Position numbers and translations under genes: made by a program. From Botryosphaeria dothidea (Eukaryota; Ascomycota; Dothideomycetes; Botryosphaeriales; Botryosphaeriaceae), in contig WWBZ02000033.1 in NCBI GenBank assembly GCA_011503125.2, positions 1,302,001-1,366,000 on the forward strand: 64,000 nucleotides of DNA. The letters run 5' to 3'. The notes beneath the pieces were generated by a model. That model was given only the letters and a program-made list of their open reading frames with translations, ran no database searches and was not told where the DNA came from. Positions 34,913-47,034 of the stretch are shown in pieces (the first letter of the stretch is position 1; each line of letters starts with the position of its first letter).

Positions 34913-35959
34913 TGGGCCGGAAGTTTGCGGCCGTACTGATATGATGATGATGATCTGCCCCCCAAACACAGGGCAGCTGACATAAAAAAAATCCCTACTT
35001 TAAAATCTCCCGGGCTTGAGATGCCGTTTTGGGATTTTTCTTTCTTTTTATTAGACGTGGCATTGTAACGGTTAGAGCCGACGTCTGCATGAGTTACATG
35101 GCGTCTTTTAGCTGTTCGGTAAAATTTCAAGGGTTGCTGTACATAGAGTAGGGCATGCAGGACAATGTATCCATAGCGAATCATGACCACCAGGCGCGCG
35201 TGACGGCGAGGTTGAGTCAGTGTTTGAGAGAAACCGTTTGTTGCGACTCGCTTCGGCGAAGCCACTCACTGCCTCTCGGCGACGGACTTAAAAGGGTGGT
35301 CAGCGGGAGAGGTCGGAGAAAGCTTCCAGGTCACACTAAAAGGGCTATTTCGTTTGGTAAGATGGCCGCTCGGGTAGTCCGGTGACCACCAGATCGATCT
35401 CAAGGCGCCCTCCGTTGCTGCATAGTGAATGGTGGCGAGAGCGGGCTTAATTTGCCAGTACAGTACCCATGCCGGGCGAGGCGCCGACAGCGGATGAAAA
35501 TGTGCATATGGCCAAGACCGCGTGAAGGCTTAGGCTTATCAGAAAAGCCGAGATCTTGTAACTGATGAGCGGGAGAGCACTGGCCGGGGGCGACCACATG
35601 GGAAAACGAGTTGACAGGGGGCCCACTTGGCTGCCCTTCGCTACCCCTGTTTCCACTGCCCGCCACCAAAAGGCCTTCAGTGAGTGCAATCCAAGTAGCA
35701 ACTGCCGTCGGCGGAATAGTTTGGTACACTATGCGGTCAGTGAGGTCTTTGTGTGTGCGCTTTGGAGCGATATCGCTCCGGCCAAGGGTAAAGTCGATCC
35801 AGCCACACTGAGCATTGATGGGCCCATCTTGATCAATCCTGACTGGTGACATTGCGGCGTATATCAAGCGGCAATGCCAACAGACCGCTGAGCCTCTGGG
35901 GTTTCGTGGACTTTGTCTTTAACCACCAACACACCAAACACCACAGAGCCTCCCCAAAA
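34913..35959. promoter_or_regulatory. NRPS promoter region
   Basis: These 1.05 kb lie between the ABC stop codon and the NRPS start. It has no gene. One near-perfect iron-GATA site (TTCTGATAA, minus strand, 35536-35544; 8 of 9 positions) lies about 420 bp before the ATG. Confidence 0.5.
35536..35544 (-). promoter_or_regulatory. Imperfect iron-GATA site (TTCTGATAA)
   Basis: It matches ATCWGATAA at 8 of 9 positions and keeps the TGATAA core. It is the best candidate operator in the NRPS promoter. Confidence 0.35.
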
Positions 35960-38900
35960 ATGCCCGGTGTGATTACCAATGGAATGGACGGGCACAACGG
36001 TGTCGTCTTCGAAGATGACACCGGCTTCATTCCCTTCGCTCCCGCGGTACCCATGAGGGACATCCAGGAGCACATGGACTACTTCGTCCTCGCCTGGGTT
36101 CTGCTCCTGTACCGCAATTCCACTGAGAGCGCATTTACCGCCGGGTTCCATAGCGACATTGACGGGCAGCGCTCAGCAACACCGACAACATCAGGATACA
36201 CAACAAACTTTGTCTCTCCAGTTACCGGCCCGGTGTCAGAGGTACTGGAACGTGTCCGGCAAGAGAGTGTCAAGCCACCGAGCACTGCCGGCTGGGATGG
36301 CCAAACCATGTTCTTCAGCAACGCCGGCTCCTTGACAGAAAACAAGTCAGACGTATGTTGTTGCCCGGTGCATTGAAATTTTTCTCAAAGCGGAAGCTGA
36401 CAGCTCGAGCGCAGTCGAGCCTCCACATGGACACGCGCGTGTCGGACGGGCAGATCTGGGTGCGCCAGAGCCGCCGCCCGCCCGTTTCGCGGCACATGGC
36501 CATGTTCGGCGTGTACGCCTACGTCGACATCCTCAACAGCGTGCTCGCCGACGCGGGTCAGTCGGCGGCGCAGGCCATCGCGCTGCGCGAGCGCGAGCTG
36601 TCGCAGCTGTGGCAGTGGAACACGCCGCTGGCGCCGCGCATCGACCGGTGCATGCACGACCTCTTCGTCGAGCAGGTGCGGGCAGACCCGCGCAAAGCGG
36701 CCGTGGTGTCGTGGGACGGCGAGCTGACGTACGGCGAGCTGGACGCGCTCTCGTCGCGGCTGGCCAGCCGACTGGCGGCGCTCGGGGCGGGCGCCGGCAC
36801 CATCGTTCCGCTCTGCTTTGAGAAGTCCATGTGGACGTCGGTTGCGCTGATCGCCGTCATGAAGACGGGCAGCGCCTTCTCGCTCACCGATCCCAGCCAG
36901 CCCGAGGCGCGGCTGAGGGTGATTGCGGAGGAAGTGGGCGCGCGCATCGTGTTGACCTCGGAGAGCAAGGCCGATCTGGGAGCGCGGGTCGCCCCGGAAG
37001 GCGCAGCGGTGGTGGCAGTCGGGGCGCAGACGATGCAGAAGGTGGTGAAGGAGGAGGAGTCGAGTTGGGAGACCATCGAGGTGCCGCCGTCGGCGACGCT
37101 CTATGTGATTTTCACATCCGGCTCGACAGGGAAGCCAAAGGGAATTGAGATCTCGCATTCCAATTACACGTCTGGCGCGGTTCCCAGAGGCGAGCTTGTC
37201 GGATACAGGCCGCACTCGCGCGTCTTGGATTTTGCGTCGTACGCGTTCGATGTCAGCATCGACTGCATGTTGTGCACTCTTGCGACGGGCGGCGTCATCT
37301 GCGTGCCGTCTGAGGAGCAGAGGATGAACGATCTTGGAGGCGCAATCAAGAGCATGGAAGCGAACATGGCGCACATGACACCGTCGGTTGCGCGCGTTCT
37401 CGACCCGGAGATTATGTCGTCTTGTGAAGTGGTCGGACTTGGTGGAGAGGCTGTTTCGGCAAAGGACGCAGCTGAATGGAGTGAGCGGACCCGGCCGGTC
37501 ATCTGCTACGGGCCGTCTGAGTGCACAGTCGGATGTACCGTCAATGGCGATGTGGCGCCCGGTAGGACGAGCATCGGCAAAGGCTGTGGCGCCGCGACCT
37601 GGATCACCGACCCCGACAACCACGACAGGCTGATGCCCGTAGGAGCGGTGGGTGAGCTGCTCATTGAGGGCCCGCTCGTTGGTAAGGGCTACCTGAATCA
37701 GCCGGAGAAGACGGCCGAAGTCTTCATCGAGGATCCTCCGTGGTTGCTGGCTGGAGGCAGACGCGGGCGCCTGTACAAGACGGGTGATCTCGTGCGGTAC
37801 GACAGCGACGGCTCTGGAAACATTGCCTTCGTGGGCCGCAAAGACGCGCAGGTGAAGTTGCGCGGACAGCGTGTGGAGCTGGGCGAGGTCGAGTACCATG
37901 TGCGGGAACACCTTCCGGCAGGCACCGGCGTGGCTGCTGAGGTGGTGAAGCCGGCAGGCTGCGAGCCGACGCTGGTTGCGTTCATCGCCACGAACAATGC
38001 TGAGGCTGCCTTTTCGCCAGAGCTCAAGAAGGCCATCGCAGGACTGGACCAGGCGCTTGCGAGCGATCTCCCAATCTACATGCTGCCGTCAGCGTACATC
38101 CCTCTGGAGCGTATTCCGACGCTGGTGTCGTTGAAGACGGATCGCAAGCGGTTGCGCGAGCTTGGAGCGGCACTGTCGCGCCAACAGCTGGCTAAGCTCA
38201 GGGCGGCTACGGCAGGAGAGCAGCGTGCGCCGAGCACGCCGACAGAGCGCACGCTTCACCGGCTGTGGTCTGCGCTCTTTGGAGAAGACGCAAGCATTGG
38301 TGTACAGAGCAGCTTCTTCGCCCTGGGCGGCGACTCGTTGGCGGCCATGAAACTGGTGGCGGCAGCGCGCAAGGAGGGCCTGTCATTGACCGTGGCTGAC
38401 ATCTTCACCCGCCCGCGCCTCGTCGACATGGCGCAGGCCGTCGGCAGCCTCGATATCTCGAGCGCATCGATACCTGAGTTCTCGCTGCTACCACAAGGTT
38501 GGGGGGTTGAGACTGCGTGCGCTCAGGCGGCTGAGTTCTGCGGCGTGCAGCGCAGCACCATTGAAGACGTATACCCGTGCACGCCGCTGCAAGAGGGTCT
38601 CATGGCGCTCTCGGCCAAGATCAAGTCGGCATATGTTGCGCAGAGAGTGGTCGAGCTTCCAGACCTTCCGACGGCCTACCGGCTTAAGGAAGCTTTCAAC
38701 GCTGCCGCCGCCGACTGCCACATCCTCCGCACCCGCATCGTCCAGATCCCCGGCCGCGGCCTGATGCAGGTCGTGGTCAAGGGCGACCTGCCATGGACGG
38801 GCAACAGCAGCAGCATCGAGACCTACATCGCCCAGGACCAGGCCGAGGAGATGGGTCTGGGTACCTCGCTCGCCCGCTTGGGTATAGTCGCCGACCACGC

Positions 38901-41457
38901 GACGGGGAAGGTCAACTTTGTCCTAACAATCCACCACGCCCTCTATGACGGCTGGTCCATGCCGCTAGTCATCGACCGCGTCAACAAAGCCTACCAGGGG
39001 CTCGGTACGGCCCGCCTGGCTCCTTTCCGTGCTTTCATCCACCACCTCAACACCATCGACCACGACACCTCGCGGACCTACTGGAAGAACAAGTTGGAGG
39101 GTGCTGGTGGCCCGCAATTCCCCACCCTACCCTTTTCTGGATACCAGACTCAGGCTGACTCCCTCTTGGAGCGCTACATCAACCTGCCCAAGAAGACCGC
39201 CTCGAACACCACCGTTGCGACGGCCATCCGTGGTGCCTGGGCTCTGGTGGCCGCGCAATACACAACCGACGATGTCGTTTTCGGCGAGACCTTGACCGGA
39301 CGCAACGCCAGCATCTACGGCGTCGAAGAGATTGAGGGACCAATGATTACCACCGTCCCTCTCCGTGTGCACATCGATCGTAACGCCCGGGCTGCCGACT
39401 ATCTCCAGACCGTCCACCGTGACACCGTCCGCCGCATCCCTCACGAGCACTTTGGCCTCCAGCACATCCGCCGTCTTCACGCAGATGCTCGTGAGGCCTG
39501 CGAGCTGCGCACCGGCCTGGTCATGCACCCGACTGCCGAGCCTGAAGATGGCATCGTCCCGGATGACCAGCCTGCGCTGGGCTTCATGCCCGCCAACGAC
39601 CATGAAGCAGCGCGCGAAGCCCTGAAGTTCAATTCCTATGCCCTTATGCTGGTCTGCTCGCTGGATCCCCAGGGCTTCTTGGTCATGGCCAGCTTCGACC
39701 AGAACACGCTGAGCGTCGCTCGCGCAGAGAAGGTCCTGGAGCAGTTCGAGCACACCGTGCAGAAGCTTTGCGAGAACGGAGACTTGCTGGTGGGTGATAT
39801 CGACTGCGTCGCTCCGCCAGGCTTCTACCGCATCAACGAGCACACCGTGCCCGCCCCGCCGAAGCCAACTGAGCAGCCGCGCCGCGATTCTGCCATGCAC
39901 TCGCCCAAGATCGCTACCGAGAGGCAGCAGAAGCTCCGCAACCTCTGGAGCCGCGTTCTTGGTATTCCAGAGAGCGAGATTGACGCGAACTCCAACTTCT
40001 TCGATCTTGGCGGTGACTCGATTGCTGCCATGAAGCTGGTGTCTGAGGCACGTCTGGAGGGCCTGCGCCTGACGGTGGCGGCCATGTTCCAGAACAGATA
40101 CCTTTACGACATGGTAGATGTCCTCGAAGAACTGCAGGAGATCCCGCTTTCTGCAAAGTCCAAAGCCCACACGCCTTTTTCGTTACTGGATGCGCCTCTC
40201 CAAGCCATCAAGCCCATGCTGGAGAACCCTGAGTGGAATATTGTCGACGTGCTTCCCGCTCGACCGCTCCAGGAGATCGCAGTCCAGGGCACGACCACTC
40301 TCCCGCGGTACTCAGCGCGCTACGAGCTCATGTACTTGGACTCCGCCGTCGACAAGCAGCGTTTGTTCGCCAGCTGCCAGGAGCTCGTGGATCGCAACGA
40401 GATCCTCCGCACCGTTTTCGTCGAGTGTGAGACGCGCTGCTATGGCGCGGTGGTGGAGAAGATTCAAGTGCCCATCGTTGAATACCGCACCGACGCGGGC
40501 GTGCAGGCATTCTCCGAAAAGCTGTGCAACCTCGATGTCGAGACCCTCATGCCGCTAGGCTCAGCTTTCGTCAAGTTCTTCTTCGTCCAAGGCGCCGACG
40601 GTCAGAGCTGCCTCATTTTCCGCCTCTCCCACGCTCAGTATGATGAGATGTGTCTTCCTGCCCTCCTGCGCCAACTTTCCGCGCTGTACGAGGGCAAGCC
40701 TGTGGCAGACTCAATTCCTTTCTCATCTTTCTTGTCACAAGTCGTTCGGAAGAACATCCCGGAGAGCACTCACTACTGGCGCGACCTCCTGAAGGGATCC
40801 TCGATGACGGTGCTGCAGCCGGAGACACCGTTGACTTCAACAAAATCCATCTTCATCCAGAAGGAAGTCGACATTTCTACTCGCTCCAAGGAGACCACCG
40901 TCGCAACTCTCCCAACCGCCGCCTGGGCACTTTGCCTCGCCCGCCGCCTGTCTCTCCGGGACGTCACGTTCGGTGAGGTCGCCACGGGCCGCGACATCGA
41001 CTTCCCCAACACCGAAAGGGTCATGGGCCCCTGCTGGCAGTACATCCCGACGCGGGTCAAGTTCGAGCCGGGGTGGACGGGGCTGGACCTGCTCGCCGCC
41101 GTGCAGCAGCAGCACATCGCGAGCGCGGGCCACGCGTGCCTGGGCCTGCAGGAGATCGTGCGCAAGTGCACCGACTGGCCGCAGACCATCGACTGGTTCG
41201 ACTCGGTCGTGCACCAGGACGTCGACCACGTCGAGTCCATGTCGTTCCTGGCGGCGAGTAGCCGCCTCGACACCATCTACCCCCACCTCGAGCCGCTGCG
41301 CGAGTGGAAGGTGCAGGCGTTCCCGCAGGGCGACAAGATCACCCTCGAGATTGTCACGCGCGAGTCGTGGCTGGAGGAGGCGCACTCGCTGCTCGATGAG
41401 ATGGTGGAGATCATGACCAAATTGGTCACCCGGCCTCACGAAGGACTCTTCGCTTAG
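35960..41457 (+). CDS. NPS6/SidD-type siderophore nonribosomal peptide synthetase (A-T-C-T-C)
   Basis: This multidomain NRPS of the extracellular-siderophore type would link N5-acyl-N5-hydroxyornithine units into a fusarinine-like product. Exons are 35960-36352 and 36415-41457 (62-nt intron with a CTGAC branch), giving 1811 aa. After ~200 divergent residues comes one adenylation domain: FTSGSTGKPKG at ~364, GPSECTVGC at ~497, YKTGDLVRYDSDG, GRKDAQVKLRGQRVELGEVE at ~605, and a catalytic Lys in SLKTDRKRL at ~705. Carrier 1 has GGDS at ~772. Condensation 1 has HHALYDG at ~971. Carrier 2 has GGDS at ~1333. Condensation 2 has SHAQYDE at ~1536, an altered HHxxxDG that keeps the second His and the Asp. 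There is no second or degenerate A domain and no thioesterase. One A domain with T-C-T-C fits iterative use. The start is the first ATG in good context (AAAAATGC). Precursor genes are absent here. Confidence 0.9.
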
Positions 41458-42808
41458 ACCAGCCGTGTAGGATCACAGCGTGGGCTGTAGGATGAGGCTT
41501 TATGAGGAGGAAAAAGAAAAGAAAAGCCGCTCGAAACGCCATGGAGGCATTTATTCTCGGAGTCAAAGGAAGCCGCAGGAACTCCCCGGCTGGGATTTGT
41601 AACAGTTTTTTTTTTCTACTATGTACATACAGAATGGGATACCAAATGCTATAGACAACAATTTTCAAACAAAGAATACTTCAGCATCCTCAACGGATGG
41701 CAAACACCTTTGTTACACTATTGCGAGTGCGCGTTCGTACGAGAGATCTTCTGGCCCCTATGTCACCTCCATCCATCAATACGGCTGAACCGCAGATCGA
41801 CAACAGAAAATGAAGGGACACGGGAAGAAATGGAGAACTCAGCAAAAAGTCTTCACGCATGTTTCAACTAGCATTCTCGCTGCACGGCGCACGCGGCTAA
41901 CCAATCCGCCGCACATTGCATATGACTCTCTCTCCCCAAGGCACCTTTCCACTCGCTCGGCCGCAGTCGGCGGACTTCCTCGGCATTACCACATCGCGCA
42001 TGATCCTTCCATCCTGTTTCGCTCGGATTCCGCTGAGGCTGGATCCCAGCGAATTAGCGGATTGCTGCGGAGGCGTTTAGCGAGAGAAGGAAAATTTCCC
42101 GCGGCATCGTGGGGAAAAAAAAAATATCAGGGACGGAAAGTCAAGGAAAGAGCGGCATCTGGAGGGGCAACGAGAGAGCTGAGGGCAGCGAGCAGGGATG
42201 GGCGGTGGGGTTAGCGGCGCCTCTCAAGTCCGTTGCCGTTTACGTCGGTCGGATCAGATAGCGCGCCGGGCCGTTGGCTTGTCGCCGGTGGCTCCACAAA
42301 GAACGAACTGAGAGATCTGACGCGGACCTTGGCCTGATGGGAAAATGTATTCCGGTCGGCTTGGTGATTGCTCATCCGCTTGGGCGAGCGGTGTTGCAGC
42401 CCTTTTTTCCGCTGCACTCTCTTGTATATGTGTGTGGGTGGTGGGTGGTAAGAATCGAGCGAACGGCTCTTCTGGACCTGCTGCTGGCGCCCAACAGCAG
42501 GATTGTTAGCAGCGGACAATTGTATGCGTTCAGTTGGGATCGGCACCGTCGGCGTTAAGGAAGATGGATCAAAAGAGCGATAAGCGCCGGCCACTGTAAT
42601 TCGCAGCCTGGCACCCTCTCGTTTCCACCAACCCCACGCATGATACAGGGGGTTCATGTTTCGTGGGAAAAGTCTTCATGCGTGTCATGCGTCCTGAGTC
42701 GGATCTTCCGATCTGAAATCCTTTTGGCCTGGCTTGACCCCGCGCCGTGCGCCTGTGTATTGTTTTCCCATCATCGCCTCTGTCTTGTATTCCTTGTTGG
42801 TTGTAATC
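41458..42808. promoter_or_regulatory. Intergenic; promoter of SIT transporter 2
   Basis: These 1.35 kb contain no supported gene. A poly-T run and AT-rich stretch just after the NRPS stop are likely its 3' end. One near-perfect iron-GATA site lies at 42253. Confidence 0.5.
42253..42261 (+). promoter_or_regulatory. Near-perfect iron-GATA site (ATCAGATAG)
   Basis: It matches ATCWGATAA at 8 of 9 positions, keeps a valid HGATAR core and is preceded by G. It lies 556 bp before the second SIT transporter ATG. Confidence 0.45.
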
Positions 42809-44764
42809 ATGAGCGTCAGGCAGACCGCCCGAGGGCGGAACGAGGAAGCTCTCGAGCAACAACCTCTCTCGCCAAATGGCTCCCCCCAAGCCCTACCCGG
42901 CGAAGATACTCCTTTGCTGGACAGCGAGCTCGAAGATGACCAGCTGGCCCAGGATTCCAAGCAGGGCGTCCGGGACATGGAGGCCATCCGTTCCTTATGG
43001 ACCCCCAACATACTCGCGGCCGCTTACATGTTCGTTCTACTCGTCATTTTTGGCAACGGCCTGGAGTCGCAAGCCAGTAGCAATCTCTTGCCCTATGCCA
43101 CGAGTGAATTCTCGGAACATGCTCTGATCTCCACCGTCGGCATCTCTTCGAGTTTCATTGCTGGCGTTGCAAGGCTCCCCGCTGCCAAGATTGTCGATAT
43201 CTGGGGCCGAGGAGAGGGCTTCGTGATCATGGCCATTTTTGCAACCACTGGTGTGTCTCCATCCCGCTTTCTCGTGATGCCACGTTTGCTGAGTAGTAAA
43301 ATCGTAGGACTAATTCTCATGGCCGTTTGTGAAAATGTTGCGGTCTATGTTATCGCCCAGGTAAGTCTTTCTGTTTGTTCTTGTCAGTGTCTTCTTTCAT
43401 TATCTTACTCGGCCTCGTAGGTGTTTTATGCCGTCGGGACAGACAGCGCGAACTACATCCTGCATGTTATCATGGCCGACGTATCCACCCTCAGGAACCG
43501 TGCCTTGGCTTTTGGGTTTGCCACCACTCCTTACCTCCTTACGGCTTTCACTGGTCCGGCTCTTGCGCAGTGGTTCCAGAAAAACAGCACCTGGCGATGG
43601 GCATACGTCACCTTTGCCATCACCACTCCCTTGTTGGATGCTCCCCTTGCTCTTCTCCTATTCCACTTCAAACGCAAGGCTTCCAGGACAGGCCTTATCA
43701 GAAAGAACCATCTGCGTAAGAGTGAGCCCCTGAGACTTCGACTCAGAAAGCTGGCCATCGAGTTCGACGGTACGTTCATAAGCCCTCATGACCAACCTAG
43801 TGCAGTCGACTGAACAACCGCAGTGGTCGGCATCACACTCTTCATCAACGGCCTCGCTCTGATCCTCATCCCCCTGAGCCTCCCATCCCACTACGCCGAC
43901 GGCCTCCTCGACACCTCGATGCTCACGCAATGCCTCACCGGCACCGCCATCCTCCTCCTCTTCGGCCTCTGGGAAAGCAAGCACGCCCCCGTCCCGCTCA
44001 TCCCCTACCGCGTCGTCGCCAACCGCACGGTCGCCGGCTCGTGCCTGCTGTGCTTCGCCTGCTTCGTCGCCAACGGCGCGTACCACACCTACCTGCCCTC
44101 CTTCCTGCAGGTCGTCCACCGCCTCGGCATCCGCGACGCCGGCTACGTCGCCAACCTCTCCAGCATCACCGCCTGCGTGTGCGGCGTCTCCGTCGCGTGG
44201 GGCATCCGCCACTTCCGCCGCTTCAAGCCGTTCGGCCTGCTCGCCCAGCCCGTGCGCGCGCTGGGCCTGCTCTGCCTCATCCCCGCCGTCGCGGGCGGGC
44301 CCGGCACGCCGACGGCCGCGCTCGTGGCGGCGCAGCTGGGCGTCGCGGTCGCGGGCAGCGTGCTGGTCGCGGCCAACAACGCGGCCGTCAACGCGACGGT
44401 GGCGCGCGAGGACGTCGCCATCGTCATCGCCGTGTGCCTGCTCTTCTCGAGCGTGGGCCACAGCGTCGGCACGGCGCTGGGCGGCGCGGTGTGGTCGGCG
44501 TCGCTGCCGCGCCTGCTGCGGGCGTATCTGCCCGAGGGAAAGAAGCACCTGGCGCTCGCCATCTACGGCAGTCTGAAGAAGCAGCTCGAGTATCCGGATG
44601 GCAGCGAGGAGAGGGTGGCGATCGTGCGGGCGTACTGCGAGACGGAGGCGCGGTTGTGTGTGTATGCGGCCGTGAGCGTGCCGTTTGTCGTGGGGTGCGT
44701 GTTGATGTGGAGGGATGTGCCGGTGAGGGATGAGATGAATGCGCCGGAAGAGCATGTTGACTAA
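42809..44764 (+). CDS. SIT/MirB-type MFS siderophore transporter 2
   Basis: This is a second major facilitator of the siderophore-iron group. Exons are 42809-43250, 43308-43360 (only 53 nt), 43421-43769 and 43824-44764, giving 594 aa; all joins are in frame. Like the first transporter it has an acidic cytosolic N terminus, then VARLPAAKIVDIWGRGEGFV, a helix at ATTPYLLTAFTGPALAQWF, and VGTALGGAVWSASLPRLL near the end. The basic loop before the third intron (RKASRTGLIRKNHLRKSEP) is longer than in the first. Three of its introns match positions in the first transporter, so the two are diverged paralogues. Its place next to the NRPS suggests uptake of the product or a related siderophore. Confidence 0.92.
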
Positions 44765-46008
44765 GGGTCGGCTCGTACGATCGTGAGGCGGCTCTCCGGC
44801 AGGGTTTCTCGGATTGGGGATGCGAAGGCCTCTTGGACTTAGGATAGGGGTCTCGCGGGAGCTCTGTGTATGTTTCCGAAGGACATGGAGGCCATGAGGC
44901 CCTCCAGCGAAGCGGGTTTCCACAAAACATCTGATGGGAAAGGCGATGAAGGTCGGAGAAAGCCTAGGCAGGTCGGAGGCGGCGCACACTGGGTTCCGGT
45001 GTTAAAGCTGCGCACGGGATTTGAAGGCTCCGAGTGCCCATTGGTCGCCGGAGACTCTCGGGGTCCGACATGTCCGAAGGTGCGTGTGGGAAGACTCGTA
45101 TATTTAGAGAAAGTGCTGTTCGTTTAAGCTCGTCGCTCGTCAGTGACAGGATCTAGCACGTCATGTCCAGATTCACGTAGGACCACACAATCGTGTGGAG
45201 AGCGCCCCAACTCCACTCCAGGCTTCAAAGCTTATTCCAACTACATTCTCAGATGCCGGCTCTGATCGATATACTTCTTTTGGTGTTGTAGTTGTCGATT
45301 TGCGCTAGACAAGAGATAAGATCCGTGCGTTTCCAGTATAGCGCGAGTCCTGAAAACTTTGAGTTAAGGGGGCTGTTTCAGTCGGATCAGAACAGATAAG
45401 ATAGCAGAACAGACCCCTTAGCATCTTCATTTCTCGCTCCGGCGGCCGACAGCAAACTCACGAGCGGGTGAGTCGACCACTGGCCATGCGCATTCTCTGC
45501 GCGAACGCCCCACAGCCAAGCTCGCCCCTGCGGTCTGCGGCAGCTTGGCATTTCTTGGCCAGCTGAGAAACTTTTACTGCCCTCCCAGAGATAAGATGGA
45601 CGATCAATCAGATGTGACGTGAGGCGCCGCATGGTCACATGCCAGGGTCACCCCCACCCAAGGGCTATCAAGCCCCGTCTAAGGCGCCCGCTCAGGCCAC
45701 CACATCTGGACGCCCGTCCGGCGAGTTTCATTGCCCTCGAAGCATCGCTGAACATACCTGCCTCATGCCGAACATCGGCCATGCAGATCCACGCCTCCAT
45801 CAAGATGCCGCTTGTTGATTGCTTTGGCTAAGCCTCTACACAGAATTTTGCGCGGATACGGGTGCAAGATGGATGCTCGGCGTGATCGGCTGCCGCAACA
45901 CCAAAAGCATAAATACCCATCTGTAGAGCAGGTCTTACAAGGAGTGAGCGATCACGTTTAGCACGCTTCCCTTGTCTCTCTCATCTTATCAGATCATCAG
46001 TTCTCAAC
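44765..46008. promoter_or_regulatory. Intergenic; GATA-rich promoter of the sulfotransferase gene
   Basis: These 1.24 kb contain no gene. There are GATAAG cores at 45315, 45395 (with an overlapping GATAG) and 45590, and a perfect ATCTGATAA at 45986, just before the sulfotransferase ATG. A short run of TATA-like sequence (GCATAAATACC, ~45907) fits a core promoter about 100 bp before the ATG. Confidence 0.6.
45986..45994 (-). promoter_or_regulatory. SreA/Sre1-type iron-GATA site (ATCTGATAA)
   Basis: This is a perfect site, preceded by G (GATCTGATAA). It ends only 14 bp before the sulfotransferase ATG, probably inside the 5' leader, a position where bound repressor could block transcription directly. 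Confidence 0.6.
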
Positions 46009-47034
46009 ATGTCCCCGAGGCCTTACACCCGAAAGCCGAAGACCGATGTCTTCACTCCCGGTGATACCGACATTGACCGCCGTCAGTGCAGACGGGTGGT
46101 TCCAATGAGGCTGCTCGCCCTCGGTCTTGGTAGGACGGGAACAGCATGTTCGTGTTATCATGAGCTCTATCAACGTTTTGATGATTGAATCTGACTGATC
46201 ATCGGCAGCTTTGAGAGAGGCATTGCAAATCCTTGGCTTCGACCCATGCTACCACATGCTTTGTGCAAGCTCGGAGAACCCACCGGACTGCCTCATGTGG
46301 TCTGACGCCCTGGCTGCAAAATACGACGGAGAAGGCACTTTCGGGAAGGAGCAGTGGGACCAGCTATTAGGTCACTGCCAGGTAAAAGAAAAAAAACAAA
46401 CGACCATTCGCCGGCACCCGCGGCTAACATATCACTTCAAGGCCATCTGCGATTGGCCGGCGGTTGCCTTCTCCGAAGAGCTCATGGAGGCGTACCCAGA
46501 GGCAAAAGTCTTGCTGACCACCCGAGACGTCGATTCATGGTATGAGTGAGTCGCCACAGAGTTATGCTCCACCCCGTCCGGCGGCAACCCGCTAACGCAC
46601 TGTCGTCAAGATCCACCCTCGGAACGGCGAATTGGCGTGCAAACGATCCTGAGCTGCGCATGCTCTCCAAATGGGACTGGGGCGCAAGCCACTACTGGCC
46701 CATGCTGAACAAGTTCTGGACGAACTTTTTCAGGGGCGACTTCGAGAAGAACGGCAAGCAGGTTTTCAACGAGTACTACGCCAAGATGCGTGCTGTCGTG
46801 CCTCCCGAGAGGCTGCTCGAGTACCGTGTCGGCGAGGGCTGGGAGCCGTTGTGCGAGTTCCTGGATGTTCCGGTCCCCAAGGTGCCCTTCCCGCACGTGA
46901 ACGACACTAAAGGGTTCGTGACTCGATGCAGGGCACGGAATAGGGCGCAAATGTACAACGCCATGTTCCGGGCAGCTGTGGTTGGAGGCGGTTGCATTGC
47001 AGGGATCTGGATGGGCTATTCGATGTTACATTAG
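46009..47034 (+). CDS. Sulfotransfer_4-family protein (PAPS-dependent sulfotransferase-like)
   Basis: This P-loop sulfotransferase-like protein is of the Sulfotransfer_4 family, common in fungi and often mis-named epimerase. Exons are 46009-46147, 46209-46381, 46442-46545 and 46611-47034, giving 279 aa. The 5'-phosphosulfate loop is LGLGRTGTASLREALQILGF. The Arg/Asp block is AKVLLTTRDVDSWYEST. Substrate-side residues include the Trp-rich TANWRAND...KWDWGASHYW. The C terminus ends in one membrane helix (AAVVGGGCIAGIWMGYSML), which would anchor it with the catalytic part in the cytosol or Golgi lumen. The second intron (60 nt) has no stop in frame, so retention would add 20 residues. It lies between the second SIT transporter and the second arylsulfotransferase-like gene on the same strand, with an iron-GATA site beside its ATG. 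Sulfate transfer is inferred; the acceptor is unknown. Confidence 0.85.

Noticed and set aside
36385..37911. 508-codon minus-strand open frame under the NRPS adenylation domain
   Set aside because: It is an Arg/His-rich shadow; the plus strand carries all A-domain core motifs.
43658..44989. 443-codon minus-strand open frame
   Set aside because: It overlaps the exons of SIT transporter 2 in antisense and has no domain or start context. It is a GC shadow.
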